From: Planctomycetota bacterium
GTDB taxonomy: Bacteria; Planctomycetota; Planctomycetia; Pirellulales; Pirellulaceae
Assembly (NCBI GenBank): GCA_963204915.1
Contig: CAUJHS010000061.1
Location: forward strand, 124,001 to 188,000
Length of the DNA stretch: 64,000 bases
Reading direction: 5' to 3'
A program made the position numbers and the translations under genes. The notes beneath the pieces were generated by a model. The model searched no databases and was not told the DNA's origin. It saw only the letters and a program-made list of their open reading frames with translations. The number at the start of each line of letters is the position of its first letter. Position 1 is the first letter of the stretch. Shown here one piece after another: positions 25,486-34,947 of the stretch.

Positions 25486-28269
25486 ATGTATCAGCATTTT
25501 GCGGTTGGGTTAATTCTTGTCCTTGGCCTCGGCGCAACGGAGTATCTTACGGCCGCCGAACCTGTGGCCAGCAAGGGCGAACTTCTGTTTGCGCTGCGCG
25601 TCAAGCCGCTACTGGCGCAAAAGTGTTTCGCTTGCCATGGATCTCAACCCGATGATCTTCAAGGTGCGCTCGATCTGACGAGTCGCGCCGCCATGTTGCG
25701 CGGCGGAGAAAGCGGCGCGGTGGTTCTCAAGCCGGGTAAACCTGCGGCCAGTTTGTTGTATACCGCAGCGGCGCGCATCAGCGCCGACTATCAAATGCCG
25801 CCTAAGGAGAACGACGCGCTAACCGAACAACAAGCAAAGTGGCTTCACGATTGGATTCAGGCCGGAGCACCGTGGCCTGGAGACGACCGCCTTGCGTCAA
25901 TCCAAAATGTATCGGCGAATGAGCTGGACGCGGGAGTGCAGGTTCCCACGAGCGGTGGTCTTTCGGACGAGTGGACCCAACGTCGTTACGCAGCGGCCGA
26001 TCTTTGGGCGTATCAGCCGGTGCGCAAGCCACAGGCGCCGGTAAAAATTCGCGCTACCGACGGCGCCCATCCGATCGACGCATTCATTGACAAACATCTG
26101 GTCGACATCGGGGCGCCGCCCGCGCCTCGGGCCGACCGTCGCATGTTGCTTCGTCGCGCGACGTTCGATTTGCTGGGCTTGCCTCCCTCACCCCTGGAGT
26201 TAGACGCCTTCGTTCATGATCCCGCTCCGGATGAGGAAGCCTTTGCCAAGGTTGCCGACCGTCTCTTGGCCAGTCCGCATTACGGAGAACAGTGGGGAAG
26301 GCATTGGTTGGATGTGGCGCGCTACGCCGACACCGCGGGTTTGGCTAACGATTTCGAACGTCCCAATGCCTGGCGGTATCGCGACTATGTGGTTCGCGCG
26401 TTCAACGACGACAAGCCCTACGATCAGTTCATTCGCGAACAAATCGCTGGCGACGAAATCGATCCGGCGAACCCGGAAATGCTGATTGCCGTTGGCTTAC
26501 TTCGTATGGGACCGTGGGAGCAAACCGGCATGAGCGTGGCGAGGTTGACCCGGCAGCAATTCCTGGACGATGTGACCGACGCCGTAGGCCAAGTGTTTCT
26601 CGCTCAACCGCTGCAATGTTGCCGCTGCCATGATCATAAGTTCGATCCGATTCCCACGCGCGACTATTATGCGTTTCAAGCGGTCTTTGCCACCACGCAG
26701 TTCGCTGAGCGAGACGCCCCCTTTCTTCCGCACGAAAATCTTGGCCCGATTGCCGATGACCAAGGACGCTTAAATCAGCGCATCGCCCATTATGAAGATG
26801 AGTTGCGTCGGATTGCTGCGAAGGAAGAACAAGCCGCCCGGCAGTGGTACGCCGAACGCAACTTGGAGTACACCCCTCGCAATCAACTCGTGAAGCGCGG
26901 CGTACCCGAGGAGAAAATCGCTCCGCGCCACATCGGTTTGACCACAGAAGATTTTGGCTTGGAGCGAGTCGCCCGCAAGAACCTGGCGCGGCACACCTGG
27001 GAGTTGGATCGTTACCGGCCGATCGCGTACTCGGTTTACACGGGGAGAACTCCGACGCTCAGCAACGTGCAAAGCCGGCTACACATGCCGTCCGATCCGG
27101 CGAAAGAGGGAACGTGGGAAGCGACCGCGATTCTTGCCGGGGGTGATGCTTTTTCGGCCACAACCCCAGTTACGCCTGGTGTGTTAAGTTGCCTTGCGAC
27201 GCCGCGTGCGGAAATTTCCGAAGCGCCTCACGGCCGGCGACTCGCATTGGCCCGTTGGATTGCCGATCCGCGCAACCCGCTCACGGCCCGCGTGTTGGTA
27301 AATCGCGTTTGGCAACATCATTTTGGCCAAGCGCTGGCGGGCAACCCCAACAACTTCGGAGCGACAGGCAAGAAACCCACGCATCCGGAACTACTGGATT
27401 ACCTCGCCGCAACATTCATGGAGCAGGGCTGGTCGATCAAGAAGCTCCATCGCCTGATTATGACCTCACAAGCGTATCAGCGCTCCTCGCAACATCCTCA
27501 CATGGCGGCGGTCTCACAGAAGGACCCCGACAAAACAGCGTATGCGTACTTTCCGATGCGACGTTTGAGCGCGGAGGAGTTGCGAGACGCCATGTTGGCC
27601 GCCTCGGACGAACTGAACCGAACTGTCGGGGGCGCGCCAATTCGTCCTGACATGAACTTGGAAGCGGCGCTCCAACCTCGGCAGATCATGGGCACCTACG
27701 CCCCGGCATACCAACCGTCGGCGTTACCGGAACAGCGTAACCGCCGGAGTATTTACGCCATGCGCATTCGCGGCTTAGCCGACCCTTTCCTAGAAGTATT
27801 CAATCAACCTAGTTCCGAAAAGTCGTGCGAAATACGCGACGCATCAACCGTCGCCACGCAAGCGTTCGCGTTGTTGAACGGAGAAGAAACGTACGATCGC
27901 GCCCTGGCCATGGCTGGTAGCGTGTTAAGGGAAAACCTCAATGATAGGGACGCCATTTCGCTCGCGTTCCGGCGCACGCTCAGCCGTGAGCCAACACCGG
28001 AAGAACGCGATACCTGCTTGGCCCATTGGCAACGCATGACCGCGCGGCACGAGCAACTCGAGTTTCTTCCCCAGAATTCGCCCAAGGAAGTCGTTCGCCA
28101 TGCCATCGAAGAAATGAACGGCGAGCCGTTCACGTTTATCGAGAAACTCGAAGTTTACGAAGACTATGTTCCCGACACGAAGCCATGGAGCGTGGATTCT
28201 CGCACGCGAGGCCTAGCCGAAGTGTGTCTCGTATTGTTCAACACCAATGAGTTTATTTACGTCCCCTAA
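25486..28269 (+). CDS. PSCyt1-DUF1549-DUF1553 planctomycete protein
   Basis: A 927-residue exported protein. A signal peptide (MYQHFAVGLILVLGLGATEY, cleavage near TAA) is followed by a planctomycete cytochrome-c-like PSCyt1 domain with KCFACHGSQPDDLQGALDL and RGGESGAVVLKPGKPAASLL. DUF1549 comes next, with HPIDAFIDKHL, RRATFDLLGLPPSP, HYGEQWGRHWLDVARYADTA and CCRCHDHKFDPIPTRDYYAF. DUF1553 (PSD1) forms the C-terminal half, with NPLTARVLVNRVWQHHFG, GWSIKKLHRLIMTSQAYQRS and FPMRRLSAEELRDAML. Two CxxCH motifs suggest covalent haem at the first and possibly the second site. The biochemical role is unknown. The DUF1501 gene follows 47 bp later on the same strand, the usual pairing. Confidence 0.95.
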   Translation: MYQHFAVGLILVLGLGATEYLTAAEPVASKGELLFALRVKPLLAQKCFACHGSQPDDLQGALDLTSRAAMLRGGESGAVVLKPGKPAASLLYTAAARISADYQMPPKENDALTEQQAKWLHDWIQAGAPWPGDDRLASIQNVSANELDAGVQVPTSGGLSDEWTQRRYAAADLWAYQPVRKPQAPVKIRATDGAHPIDAFIDKHLVDIGAPPAPRADRRMLLRRATFDLLGLPPSPLELDAFVHDPAPDEEAFAKVADRLLASPHYGEQWGRHWLDVARYADTAGLANDFERPNAWRYRDYVVRAFNDDKPYDQFIREQIAGDEIDPANPEMLIAVGLLRMGPWEQTGMSVARLTRQQFLDDVTDAVGQVFLAQPLQCCRCHDHKFDPIPTRDYYAFQAVFATTQFAERDAPFLPHENLGPIADDQGRLNQRIAHYEDELRRIAAKEEQAARQWYAERNLEYTPRNQLVKRGVPEEKIAPRHIGLTTEDFGLERVARKNLARHTWELDRYRPIAYSVYTGRTPTLSNVQSRLHMPSDPAKEGTWEATAILAGGDAFSATTPVTPGVLSCLATPRAEISEAPHGRRLALARWIADPRNPLTARVLVNRVWQHHFGQALAGNPNNFGATGKKPTHPELLDYLAATFMEQGWSIKKLHRLIMTSQAYQRSSQHPHMAAVSQKDPDKTAYAYFPMRRLSAEELRDAMLAASDELNRTVGGAPIRPDMNLEAALQPRQIMGTYAPAYQPSALPEQRNRRSIYAMRIRGLADPFLEVFNQPSSEKSCEIRDASTVATQAFALLNGEETYDRALAMAGSVLRENLNDRDAISLAFRRTLSREPTPEERDTCLAHWQRMTARHEQLEFLPQNSPKEVVRHAIEEMNGEPFTFIEKLEVYEDYVPDTKPWSVDSRTRGLAEVCLVLFNTNEFIYVP

Positions 28270-28316
28270 CCAGCGACAAGCGACTGGGCGCTGCCGTTGC
28301 AGTCGGAAAACGGGTC

Positions 28317-29732
28317 ATGAATCCTGCAAATCAAACCTGGCTTCGACGAGAATTTCTTTATGGCGCCGGCACCACTCTGGGAAGCATCGCCCTCAGCGCG
28401 CTGCTTGCGCGCGAAACGCCCGCGAAGACGACGGCCACGGGTCCTCTTTCGCCGAAGCCGGGGCATTTCCCCGCTAGGGCGAAGTCTTGCATCTTCCTGT
28501 TGATGGAAGGCGGTCCAAGCCACATCGACACGTTCGATCCGAAACCCAAACTGCACGAGTTGCATTTGCAGGAGTTCACGCGCAGCGGCGAGGATAAGTC
28601 CGCGATGGAGAGCGGTAAGCGGTATTTCGTCGAAAGTCCATTTAAGTTTCGCAAGGCCGGCGCATGTGGCGCCGACATGGCCGAAAATTGGCAACATCTG
28701 GCCGAAGTGGCCGATGAGTTATGCTTTTACCGCGGTTGTCAGGCGGAATCGGTCAATCATCCTACGGCGTTGTATCATTTGAACACCGGTAACCGTTTTG
28801 GCGGCGACCCGGCAATCGGATCTTGGGTCACGTACGGTTTGGGCTCAGAAAATCAAGACTTGCCAGGGTTCATCGTCCTGCCGGAGCTGGCGTATCCGCA
28901 GGGAGGAGCCGCCAACTGGAGCAATGGGTTTCTTCCTGCCCATTTCCAAGGTACGCCGCTCCGACCTCAAGGCAGCCCCATTCTCGACCTGCAACCGCCA
29001 GCCGGAATCACACGTGAGCATCAGCGTGAGAACTTAGACCTATTAGCGACATTAAACCGCCGCCACGAGGAACAGTACCCCTGGAACGACGAACTGGGGG
29101 CGCGCGTGGAAAATTACGAACGCGCCTTTCGAATGCAGATGCAGGCGCCTGGCATTTTTGACATTTCCTCCGAAGACGCGCGCACGCTCGATCGTTACGG
29201 GGTTGGCGCAGAGCCCACGGACGCGTTTGCGCGACGGTGCCTCCTCGCCCGACGACTCGTGGAGCGCGGCGTACGCTTCGTTCAGGTGTACGCCGGCACG
29301 TGGGATTCGCATGACTACATCCACCGGGCCCACACAGCGCTCATGAAGGCGGTGGATCGCCCTCTCGCGGCGCTCGTTCAAGACCTGAAACAGCGAGGCT
29401 TACTGGACGAAACGCTCCTCGTGTGGTGCGGCGAGTTTGGCCGCAGCCCCGACAATGGCGTTCGCGGCGGCGTTGCGTATGGACGCGACCACAACGCCAA
29501 AGCCATGACGATCTGGCTGGCCGGTGGTGGGGTCAAGGCTGGTCACACCGTGGGCGCCACCGATGAACTTGGCGCCGAAGCGGTCGAAATCGTGCATCCT
29601 ATGCGCGATTTGCATGTGACGCTTCTCCGCTTGCTTGGGTTAGACGACAATCGCTTGACCTACTTCCATGGGGGGCGTTTCAAACAACTCTCTCAATTCG
29701 GCGGCAAGCCCATTGTTGAGCTTATCGCGTAG
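28317..29732 (+). CDS. DUF1501 protein with Tat-like signal
   Basis: A 471-residue protein of the DUF1501 family, which has a sulfatase/alkaline-phosphatase-like fold. The N-terminus has a twin-arginine motif, WLRREFLYGAG, and a hydrophobic core (TTLGSIALSALLA), pointing to Tat export. Family markers are AKSCIFLLMEGGPSHIDTFD, WQHLAEVADELCFYRG, LNTGNRFGGDPAIGSWVTYG, RRCLLARRLVERGVRFVQVY, TLLVWCGEFGRSPDNG and GRDHNAKAMTIWLAGGGVKA. It is encoded 47 bp after the DUF1549/DUF1553 gene and probably forms a functional pair with it. The pair is expanded in planctomycete genomes; biochemical role not established. Confidence 0.94.
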   Translation: MNPANQTWLRREFLYGAGTTLGSIALSALLARETPAKTTATGPLSPKPGHFPARAKSCIFLLMEGGPSHIDTFDPKPKLHELHLQEFTRSGEDKSAMESGKRYFVESPFKFRKAGACGADMAENWQHLAEVADELCFYRGCQAESVNHPTALYHLNTGNRFGGDPAIGSWVTYGLGSENQDLPGFIVLPELAYPQGGAANWSNGFLPAHFQGTPLRPQGSPILDLQPPAGITREHQRENLDLLATLNRRHEEQYPWNDELGARVENYERAFRMQMQAPGIFDISSEDARTLDRYGVGAEPTDAFARRCLLARRLVERGVRFVQVYAGTWDSHDYIHRAHTALMKAVDRPLAALVQDLKQRGLLDETLLVWCGEFGRSPDNGVRGGVAYGRDHNAKAMTIWLAGGGVKAGHTVGATDELGAEAVEIVHPMRDLHVTLLRLLGLDDNRLTYFHGGRFKQLSQFGGKPIVELIA

Positions 29733-29874
29733 CCGTCCCCGGTCACGCGTTTTCTCCCGCTTCACCATTGCCTTTTGGCAACCTGCGCTAGTCAGAGAGC
29801 GGGACTTGCACTATCATGCGCGCAGGAAATGGCAGCTGGGGCGCGTGTATCCTTTGACGTAGAACACCGATTGC

Positions 29875-31083
29875 GTGCAGTACGATAGCCTTACCACCTC
29901 TGCGCAACTTCGTCAATTTTGCGAATCGTTGGCCGATGCCGAATTGATCGCTTTTGACACCGAGTTCGTTTCGGAACACACCTACCACCCGCAATTATGC
30001 CTGGTGCAGGTGGCGGTTGGCGACCGTCTCGCGGTGATCGACCCGCTCGAGATGGATGACGTGACGCCGCTTTGGCATTGGCTTGCCGATCCGCGGCGCA
30101 TTGTCGTGGCCCACTCCGCGCGGGAGGAACTGCGGTTCTGCATGCGCGCTATCAATCGCCCGCCGCATGGCCTGTTCGATACGCAGATCGCCGCAGGGTT
30201 GGTTGGCCTGGAATACCCCGCGGCGTACAGTTCTCTGGTCACCCGGTTGGCGAACGTCAAGCTCCACAAAGGCGAGACCCGCACCGATTGGCGCCGCCGT
30301 CCGCTTTCCAAGAAACAACTCGAGTACGCACTTCAGGACGTAATTCACCTACCCCCGCTCTACCACAAGCTGCGGCAAAAACTCGCCAAACTTGGTCGGA
30401 TTGAGTGGATGCATACCGAAATGCGAGCCTGGCAAGAGCAAATTGAAGCCGAAGAGACTCGAGAGCGTTGGCGACGGGTCAAGGGAGTTTCGGGGCTTTC
30501 CGGTCGCGCCATGGCCGTGCTGCGCGAGCTTTGGCGGTGGAGAAACGATCAGGCCCAACGTCGCGACTGCCCCTCAAAGCGAGTTCTTCGCGATGACTTG
30601 TTGGTGGAGCTTGCCAAGCGACAGTCGGCCGACATCAAACACATCCAAGCGCTGCGCGGCATGGAGCGGGGCGACTTAAAGCGGCAAATGCCGCAAATCG
30701 CCGCCGCCATTGAACGGGGGCTGGTGCTCCCCGAAGATCAACTCCCAAACCTCGGCAAAAAGAATTCGTTACCGCCGTTCAACTTGCTGGGGCAGTTCTT
30801 GGCGACCGCCTTAGGCAGCATTTGCCGCGACGCCAATGTCGCGCCGGGGCTGGTCGGAACCGTGCAAGATGTGCGCGACTTGATCGCGTGGCGGCTCCAA
30901 CAACAAGGCAAACTTCCCGGCGATCCCGGCGAGCCGCCAGCCCTAGCGCAAGGCTGGCGCGAAGAAGTCGTCGGACGAGTGATTGAAGACCTGCTCGAAG
31001 GCAAGCTGGCCATTCGCATCAGCGACGCACTTTCGGAAATGCCCCTGACCTTTGAGCCGTGTGGGCCGCGCGCCCACCTTTAA
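29875..31083 (+). CDS. rnd: Ribonuclease D
   Basis: A 402-residue DEDDy-type 3'-5' exoribonuclease, involved in tRNA and other small-RNA 3' maturation. Exo I is LIAFDTEFVSEHTYHPQLCL (Asp and Glu), Exo II is VVAHSAREELRF with the later FDTQIAAGLVG, and Exo III is LEYALQDVIHLPPLY (Tyr and Asp). The middle segment TDWRRRPLSKKQL is typical of RNase D (TDWS.RPL). One HRDC-like helical region is visible near residues 205-270 (GRAMAVLRELWRWRNDQAQRR and SADIKHIQALRGM), and the C-terminal part is consistent with the second. The start is GTG 29875; there is no strong ribosome-binding site. It is single and convergent with the TlpA-like gene. Confidence 0.92.
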   Translation: MQYDSLTTSAQLRQFCESLADAELIAFDTEFVSEHTYHPQLCLVQVAVGDRLAVIDPLEMDDVTPLWHWLADPRRIVVAHSAREELRFCMRAINRPPHGLFDTQIAAGLVGLEYPAAYSSLVTRLANVKLHKGETRTDWRRRPLSKKQLEYALQDVIHLPPLYHKLRQKLAKLGRIEWMHTEMRAWQEQIEAEETRERWRRVKGVSGLSGRAMAVLRELWRWRNDQAQRRDCPSKRVLRDDLLVELAKRQSADIKHIQALRGMERGDLKRQMPQIAAAIERGLVLPEDQLPNLGKKNSLPPFNLLGQFLATALGSICRDANVAPGLVGTVQDVRDLIAWRLQQQGKLPGDPGEPPALAQGWREEVVGRVIEDLLEGKLAIRISDALSEMPLTFEPCGPRAHL

Positions 31084-31207
31084 ACGTTGGTGGTTCGCGC
31101 TACGATGGCCGTTGTGGGCCGTCGGACAAAGCTGCCCGCTTCTCCCCTTCGATCAGGTTCTCGGGCCGCTCGCATTGTAAGCGACCCGGGTGGTGAGCAA
31201 ACAGAGC

Positions 31208-33184
31208 TTACTTCTTAGCCGTCTTCACGGCCTTTTCCAGTTCGCCGTCAATCTCGCTGACATGCAAACTGCGGCGAACCACCTTGCCCTGCGTATCGAT
31301 CAAGAGCATCGTGGGAAGCGTCAACACGCCCAATTCATTGGCCAGACGGCTATCCAGGCCGCCTTCTTCCCACACATGATACCAGGGGTAACTGTTGGTG
31401 CGCAAGAACTGGGCAGCGTCAGATTTTTGGCTGTCCAGGTTCACCCCCACGACGGCCAACCCGGTTTTCGCGTGCTTGGCTTGGAGCTGCTTGAGAGTTT
31501 TCATGTCCTCTTTGCAGGGTTCGCACCAAGTGGCCCAGTAGTGCAGCACCACCCATTTGCCGCGAAAGGCGGAAAGGTCGAGCGTGCGCCCGTCAAGCGT
31601 CGTCCCTTTGAGCGTTAGCGCTTTACCCACCGAGTCGAGCCGGCGCACCGCGCCCGCGGCCTTCTTGGCGCGCGTGCTGGTGGGGTCGTCACTCACGACC
31701 CGTTCGTAATACTTCCGGGCATCATCGTCTTTACCGGCGAACTCCAGCCCCAAGGCAAGTTGCATCATCGCTTCCGACGCATCATCGCTTCGGGGATACT
31801 TGTTAACAAATGTTTCGAGGTCCTTGAGCCATTCCTCTTGAATTTTCGCGTAGTCCGCACCCGTTTCCTGATACTTAAGCGCGTATGAGGCGGTCATCAG
31901 ACGGAATTTCACATAAGCGGCGAGCGACTGATCGTCTGAGTTTTCATCCAGTTGCTTGACCATCGATTCCAACCGAGCTTCGCCGTCATCAAAATCGCCG
32001 GTTTGGACGGCTTCGGCCAAGGTGTCGGCGAACTGACGAATCCAGTTCTCTCGTTGCTCCTCGTTGGCCGCATCGATGATCTTCTCCAACAGGTCGGCCT
32101 GTTTCTCGCGCTGCGTTTTGCGCGCGGCGCCCGTGGCGGAAGCGAGATCCTTATTGAGCTTTTCCAACTCGGAGATGAGCTTCTGGAACTCTTCGCTCAC
32201 GCTGCCTTCCTGAAGCGCCGTAGGATCAGGTTGCTCGGCGCCAGGACCGTGGAAGAAAAATCCGCCTGCGGCGAACGTGGACTGGGCTGCGTCCAGGTTT
32301 TGCGGCAAGTCAATGACGCGCCAGGCATCGCCAACTTTGATCAATGTGCCAACCACGACTTGGCTAGGTTTGCCGCCCGTTTCTACAACCGCCGCGACAT
32401 TCTCATAAACGGTCAGATCCTTCGTCGATTGGTTGACGCCGGCCGGAATCACTCCAGGCCGCGACCCGCCAAAGTGAACCCACTTCGACTGCGCACTGAC
32501 GACCGTCTGACGTTGGGCTAGCGCCTTGAAACCGGACATGGCTCCGGTAATTTTTTTCTCCAGCTCTTTTTGCGTGTCGGCGCCAAGTCCGAGAGATTTC
32601 AATTCTTCGGTCGTCAGCAGGAGCCGGCGGAAGCGTGCTTCGTCCTTGTCGCGCAACGCGGCCACCGCCTCCGCGGTTACCTCCTCGGGCGAAATGACCT
32701 TCCACGCTTCGATCTGCCCGTTCTCGGCGCGGTCTACGCCCCAACGAACGCCTTCAGTGCCCAACCAGCGATACTGGTCGGCCTTGCCGTTGTAGTCGCC
32801 GTCCACATCGCGGTACACCTCGACGCCGTTTTTGTAATAGCTCCACAGGTCGACTTTGTTGTCGCCGTTGGTGTCCAAAAACTTACGCAACATCTGGCCG
32901 GCCTGATCGTAGACCACCCAGCCGGACGTCGCGCCGAACTTCTCGGCCTTCACAATGCATTTCTCGACATCGGCTTTTTGCGGCGTGTCGAACTCGACGT
33001 CGCGTTGAATCGGCTTCAGCTCAAGCGCCGACGACGCCGTCGGCTTGGCGGCTTGCGCAGGGAGCGCAGACAGCAGCAAGGCGGCAGGCAGGGCTTGCGC
33101 AGAAAAACGGGCAAGTTTGGCCATAAGCGATCGACGCCGGACCGACATTCTACCTTGAGCCAAACGAAGCGAACCGTTAAACAT
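31208..33184 (-). CDS. Secreted TlpA-like thiol-disulfide protein with EF-hand-like and TPR-like regions
   Basis: A 658-residue exported protein. ATG 33184 is supported by AGGAAAGGA upstream; the signal peptide is at about residues 13-46 (LPAALLLSALPAQAA). Two calcium-loop-like motifs, DTNGDNKVD (104-112) and DVDGDYNGKAD (126-136), lie in a region that resembles toxin_10/VCBS-type repeats. The middle is helical and charged (EELKSLGLGADTQKELEKK, KTQREKQADLLEKIIDAANE), with a TPR-like segment near FAGKDDDARKYYERVVSDDP. The C-terminal 130 residues are a redoxin domain: TLDGRTLDLSAFRGKWVVLH, YWATWCEPC (Cys554, Cys557), then GVLTLPTMLLIDTQGKVV with the cis-Pro. It should reduce or exchange disulfides outside the cytoplasm. 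Partner unknown. Confidence 0.88.
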   Translation of the reverse strand: MFNGSLRLAQGRMSVRRRSLMAKLARFSAQALPAALLLSALPAQAAKPTASSALELKPIQRDVEFDTPQKADVEKCIVKAEKFGATSGWVVYDQAGQMLRKFLDTNGDNKVDLWSYYKNGVEVYRDVDGDYNGKADQYRWLGTEGVRWGVDRAENGQIEAWKVISPEEVTAEAVAALRDKDEARFRRLLLTTEELKSLGLGADTQKELEKKITGAMSGFKALAQRQTVVSAQSKWVHFGGSRPGVIPAGVNQSTKDLTVYENVAAVVETGGKPSQVVVGTLIKVGDAWRVIDLPQNLDAAQSTFAAGGFFFHGPGAEQPDPTALQEGSVSEEFQKLISELEKLNKDLASATGAARKTQREKQADLLEKIIDAANEEQRENWIRQFADTLAEAVQTGDFDDGEARLESMVKQLDENSDDQSLAAYVKFRLMTASYALKYQETGADYAKIQEEWLKDLETFVNKYPRSDDASEAMMQLALGLEFAGKDDDARKYYERVVSDDPTSTRAKKAAGAVRRLDSVGKALTLKGTTLDGRTLDLSAFRGKWVVLHYWATWCEPCKEDMKTLKQLQAKHAKTGLAVVGVNLDSQKSDAAQFLRTNSYPWYHVWEEGGLDSRLANELGVLTLPTMLLIDTQGKVVRRSLHVSEIDGELEKAVKTAKK

Positions 33185-33397
33185 GGGCTTCCTTTCCTCG
33201 TTTCAGCGAGTCGAGTGATGGGCGGCCGCGCAACAGGTCTCCGCAAAACGCGCGATCTTGCGCCGAGCGCAACAGGACCCGCGCGAGATAAACCGCTCTC
33301 TGATAAATTCGTCTTGCCCGTTGATGAACTTTACCGACTTTACGGCGTTTCCGCCAAGTGCGAGTCGAAACGACTTCGACCATCTCTTGCCAATTCA

Positions 33398-33435
33398 ACA
33401 AAAAAACGAGGAGTTGCGCGGGCAACCCCTCGTTT
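33398..33435 (-). terminator. Intrinsic terminator of the DUF1559 gene
   Basis: On the minus strand, AAACGAGGGGTTGC pairs with GCAACTCCTCGTTT around CCGC (plus positions 33422-33435 and 33404-33417), a 14-bp stem with one G-T pair, followed by a run of seven T. It lies 37 bp after the stop of the DUF1559 gene and ends the lipoprotein/DUF1559 unit before the TlpA-like gene. Confidence 0.88.
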
Positions 33436-33471
33436 GATCGTGCAGCATAATTTTCAGGCGAGGAACCCCAA

Positions 33472-34494
33472 CTACGGCATTTGGACCGCTTGACCGTCCT
33501 TCATGCCGCCGATGAACTTCCAAACGTTGAAGTCGACCGAATCCGCCACGAACCGGGTCGAGGCATCACCCAGCGTCACCTGAACGCCTCCACGGTGCGC
33601 GCTACGTGCGGCGAACAGTGTGTCGTTCGAGTTGTTACCACAATCCCACAACTTCGAGTTGGGGGTCATCAAAGTGGTAAAGGCCATCGTTTCGGACTCA
33701 TAACCACGGAACCAAGTGCCGCCGCGGCATTGGGTCGACGCACCGGTACCCGCGATCGGGGTCGTAGGACAACCGTTGTTCGTCGCAGTGACCGAGTCGG
33801 GAGCGGTGGCAAACGACGAATTCGCGTTGATTTGTGGAAAACCGATCAGGCATTCCGAAATGGCCAGCGTGTTGGACGTGCCATCAAGGAAATCGACCAA
33901 GCCCGTATTGCCGCCTTTGTCCGTCGCGCTACGCCATTGACCTTCGGCCGCCCAGCCGCGCGCCGAGTTGGGGCGAGTTTGAATCTGGGAATCGTGACCG
34001 ATGCACGCAACGTAGTTCGTTGGGGCGTCGCCAACGGTGGGCTGCGGTCCGGTACGCTTGACTCCCGTGGGATCGGTCCACGGAAAGTTTCCTTTTCCGG
34101 GATCCGACGGGCAACGATACGACTCAATTAATGTCTGACGCACCACCGCATGGTTTGCGTGGCTATTGCCAGGCCAGAGCGTCCAGTCGATACGCTCGTA
34201 TAGAGGACCCTGCTCCATTTGACTGAGAATACGCGCCAACCAGTTGATGTTGTTCGTATTCCACGTGTCAGGAGGACTGGAGTTCGTGCGAACGCGGATA
34301 AAGGGAAGCCCTTTATGAATGTCGTGATAGTTGTGCAGGGCCAAGCCGAGCTGTTTAAGGTTATTTCCGCACGACGAGCGCCGGGCCGCTTCCCGCGCCG
34401 CCTGCACGGCAGGCAACAACATGGCCACCAGCACGCCAATGATGGCAATTACCACCAACAGTTCCACCAGGGTAAAACCAGTTTTACGTTTCAT
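33472..34494 (-). CDS. DUF1559 prepilin-like protein
   Basis: A 340-residue protein of the planctomycete DUF1559 (SBP_bac_10-like) family. It begins with a type IV pilin-like prepilin signal, KRKTGFTLVELLVVIAIIGV, with the cleavage-site Gly, Phe and Glu+5, and a hydrophobic helix. The following LLPAVQAAREAARRSSCGNN and LKQLGLALHNYHD are the family hallmark. The C-terminus has the H-x9-DG-type motif (HRGGVQVTLGDASTRFVADS). Members are numerous in planctomycetes, are processed by prepilin peptidase and probably form pseudopilus-like or surface structures. A small lipoprotein gene lies 273 bp upstream on the same strand and a strong terminator follows. Confidence 0.95.
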   Translation of the reverse strand: MKRKTGFTLVELLVVIAIIGVLVAMLLPAVQAAREAARRSSCGNNLKQLGLALHNYHDIHKGLPFIRVRTNSSPPDTWNTNNINWLARILSQMEQGPLYERIDWTLWPGNSHANHAVVRQTLIESYRCPSDPGKGNFPWTDPTGVKRTGPQPTVGDAPTNYVACIGHDSQIQTRPNSARGWAAEGQWRSATDKGGNTGLVDFLDGTSNTLAISECLIGFPQINANSSFATAPDSVTATNNGCPTTPIAGTGASTQCRGGTWFRGYESETMAFTTLMTPNSKLWDCGNNSNDTLFAARSAHRGGVQVTLGDASTRFVADSVDFNVWKFIGGMKDGQAVQMP

Positions 34495-34698
34495 AAAGTG
34501 TTACGAACTCCTACGAACTGAGTACAGAAAGAAGATAGAGTATGAGAACCGAATACAAGCCCAGCTAAGGGCGAAAACCGCGAAGGCGAGATGAAGATGC
34601 GAGAGAAGAAATACTTACAAGATTTGATGGGTTTATTCTGAAATAGTTTCATCTGCCATGTCAAGTGAACATAGGAACACCCTTTTTTAGGCCTCTCG

Positions 34699-34725
34699 AC
34701 GAGCGTCCGTGGTGAACGCTCGTCA
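34699..34725. other. Perfect 9-bp stem-loop between lipoprotein and DUF1559 genes
   Basis: GACGAGCGT (34699-34707) and ACGCTCGTC (34717-34725) are exact inverted repeats around a 9-base loop. It lies 42 bp past the stop of the lipoprotein gene. No T-run follows on either strand (the nearby T-run at 34684-34689 is A-rich on the minus strand), so it is more likely a processing or stability hairpin than a strong terminator. Confidence 0.5.
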
Positions 34726-34767
34726 CACTTAAGTCCCTGGGAGAGCCGAGTTTTCGAAACGCTCTGC

Positions 34768-34947
34768 TTACTGATACGACGCTTCGCCCGACTTGTACTC
34801 TTCGGTTTCCATGGCCGGGTCAGGCTGTTCGGGCGGAATGTCCGTGGGGGTTGTTTCGCCACCGCCGCAGCCGGTTAGGGAAACCGCTCCCACAAAACCG
34901 AGCGAAAGAACCGTAGCGAACATAAGTTGCGAAAACACCTTCTTCAT
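34768..34947 (-). CDS. Small lipoprotein beside DUF1559
   Basis: A 59-residue lipoprotein. The signal is MKKVFSQLMFATVLSLGFVG and the lipobox is SLTGC, so the mature protein starts at Cys and is only about 33 residues: GGGETTPTDIPPEQPDPAME and an acidic tail. I chose ATG 34945-34947, which has AAGGGA upstream, over the ATG at 34960-34962. Such small Pro/Glu-rich lipoproteins commonly accompany DUF1559 genes in planctomycetes. A role is not known. It is the first gene of the pair with DUF1559. Confidence 0.82.
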   Translation of the reverse strand: MKKVFSQLMFATVLSLGFVGAVSLTGCGGGETTPTDIPPEQPDPAMETEEYKSGEASYQ

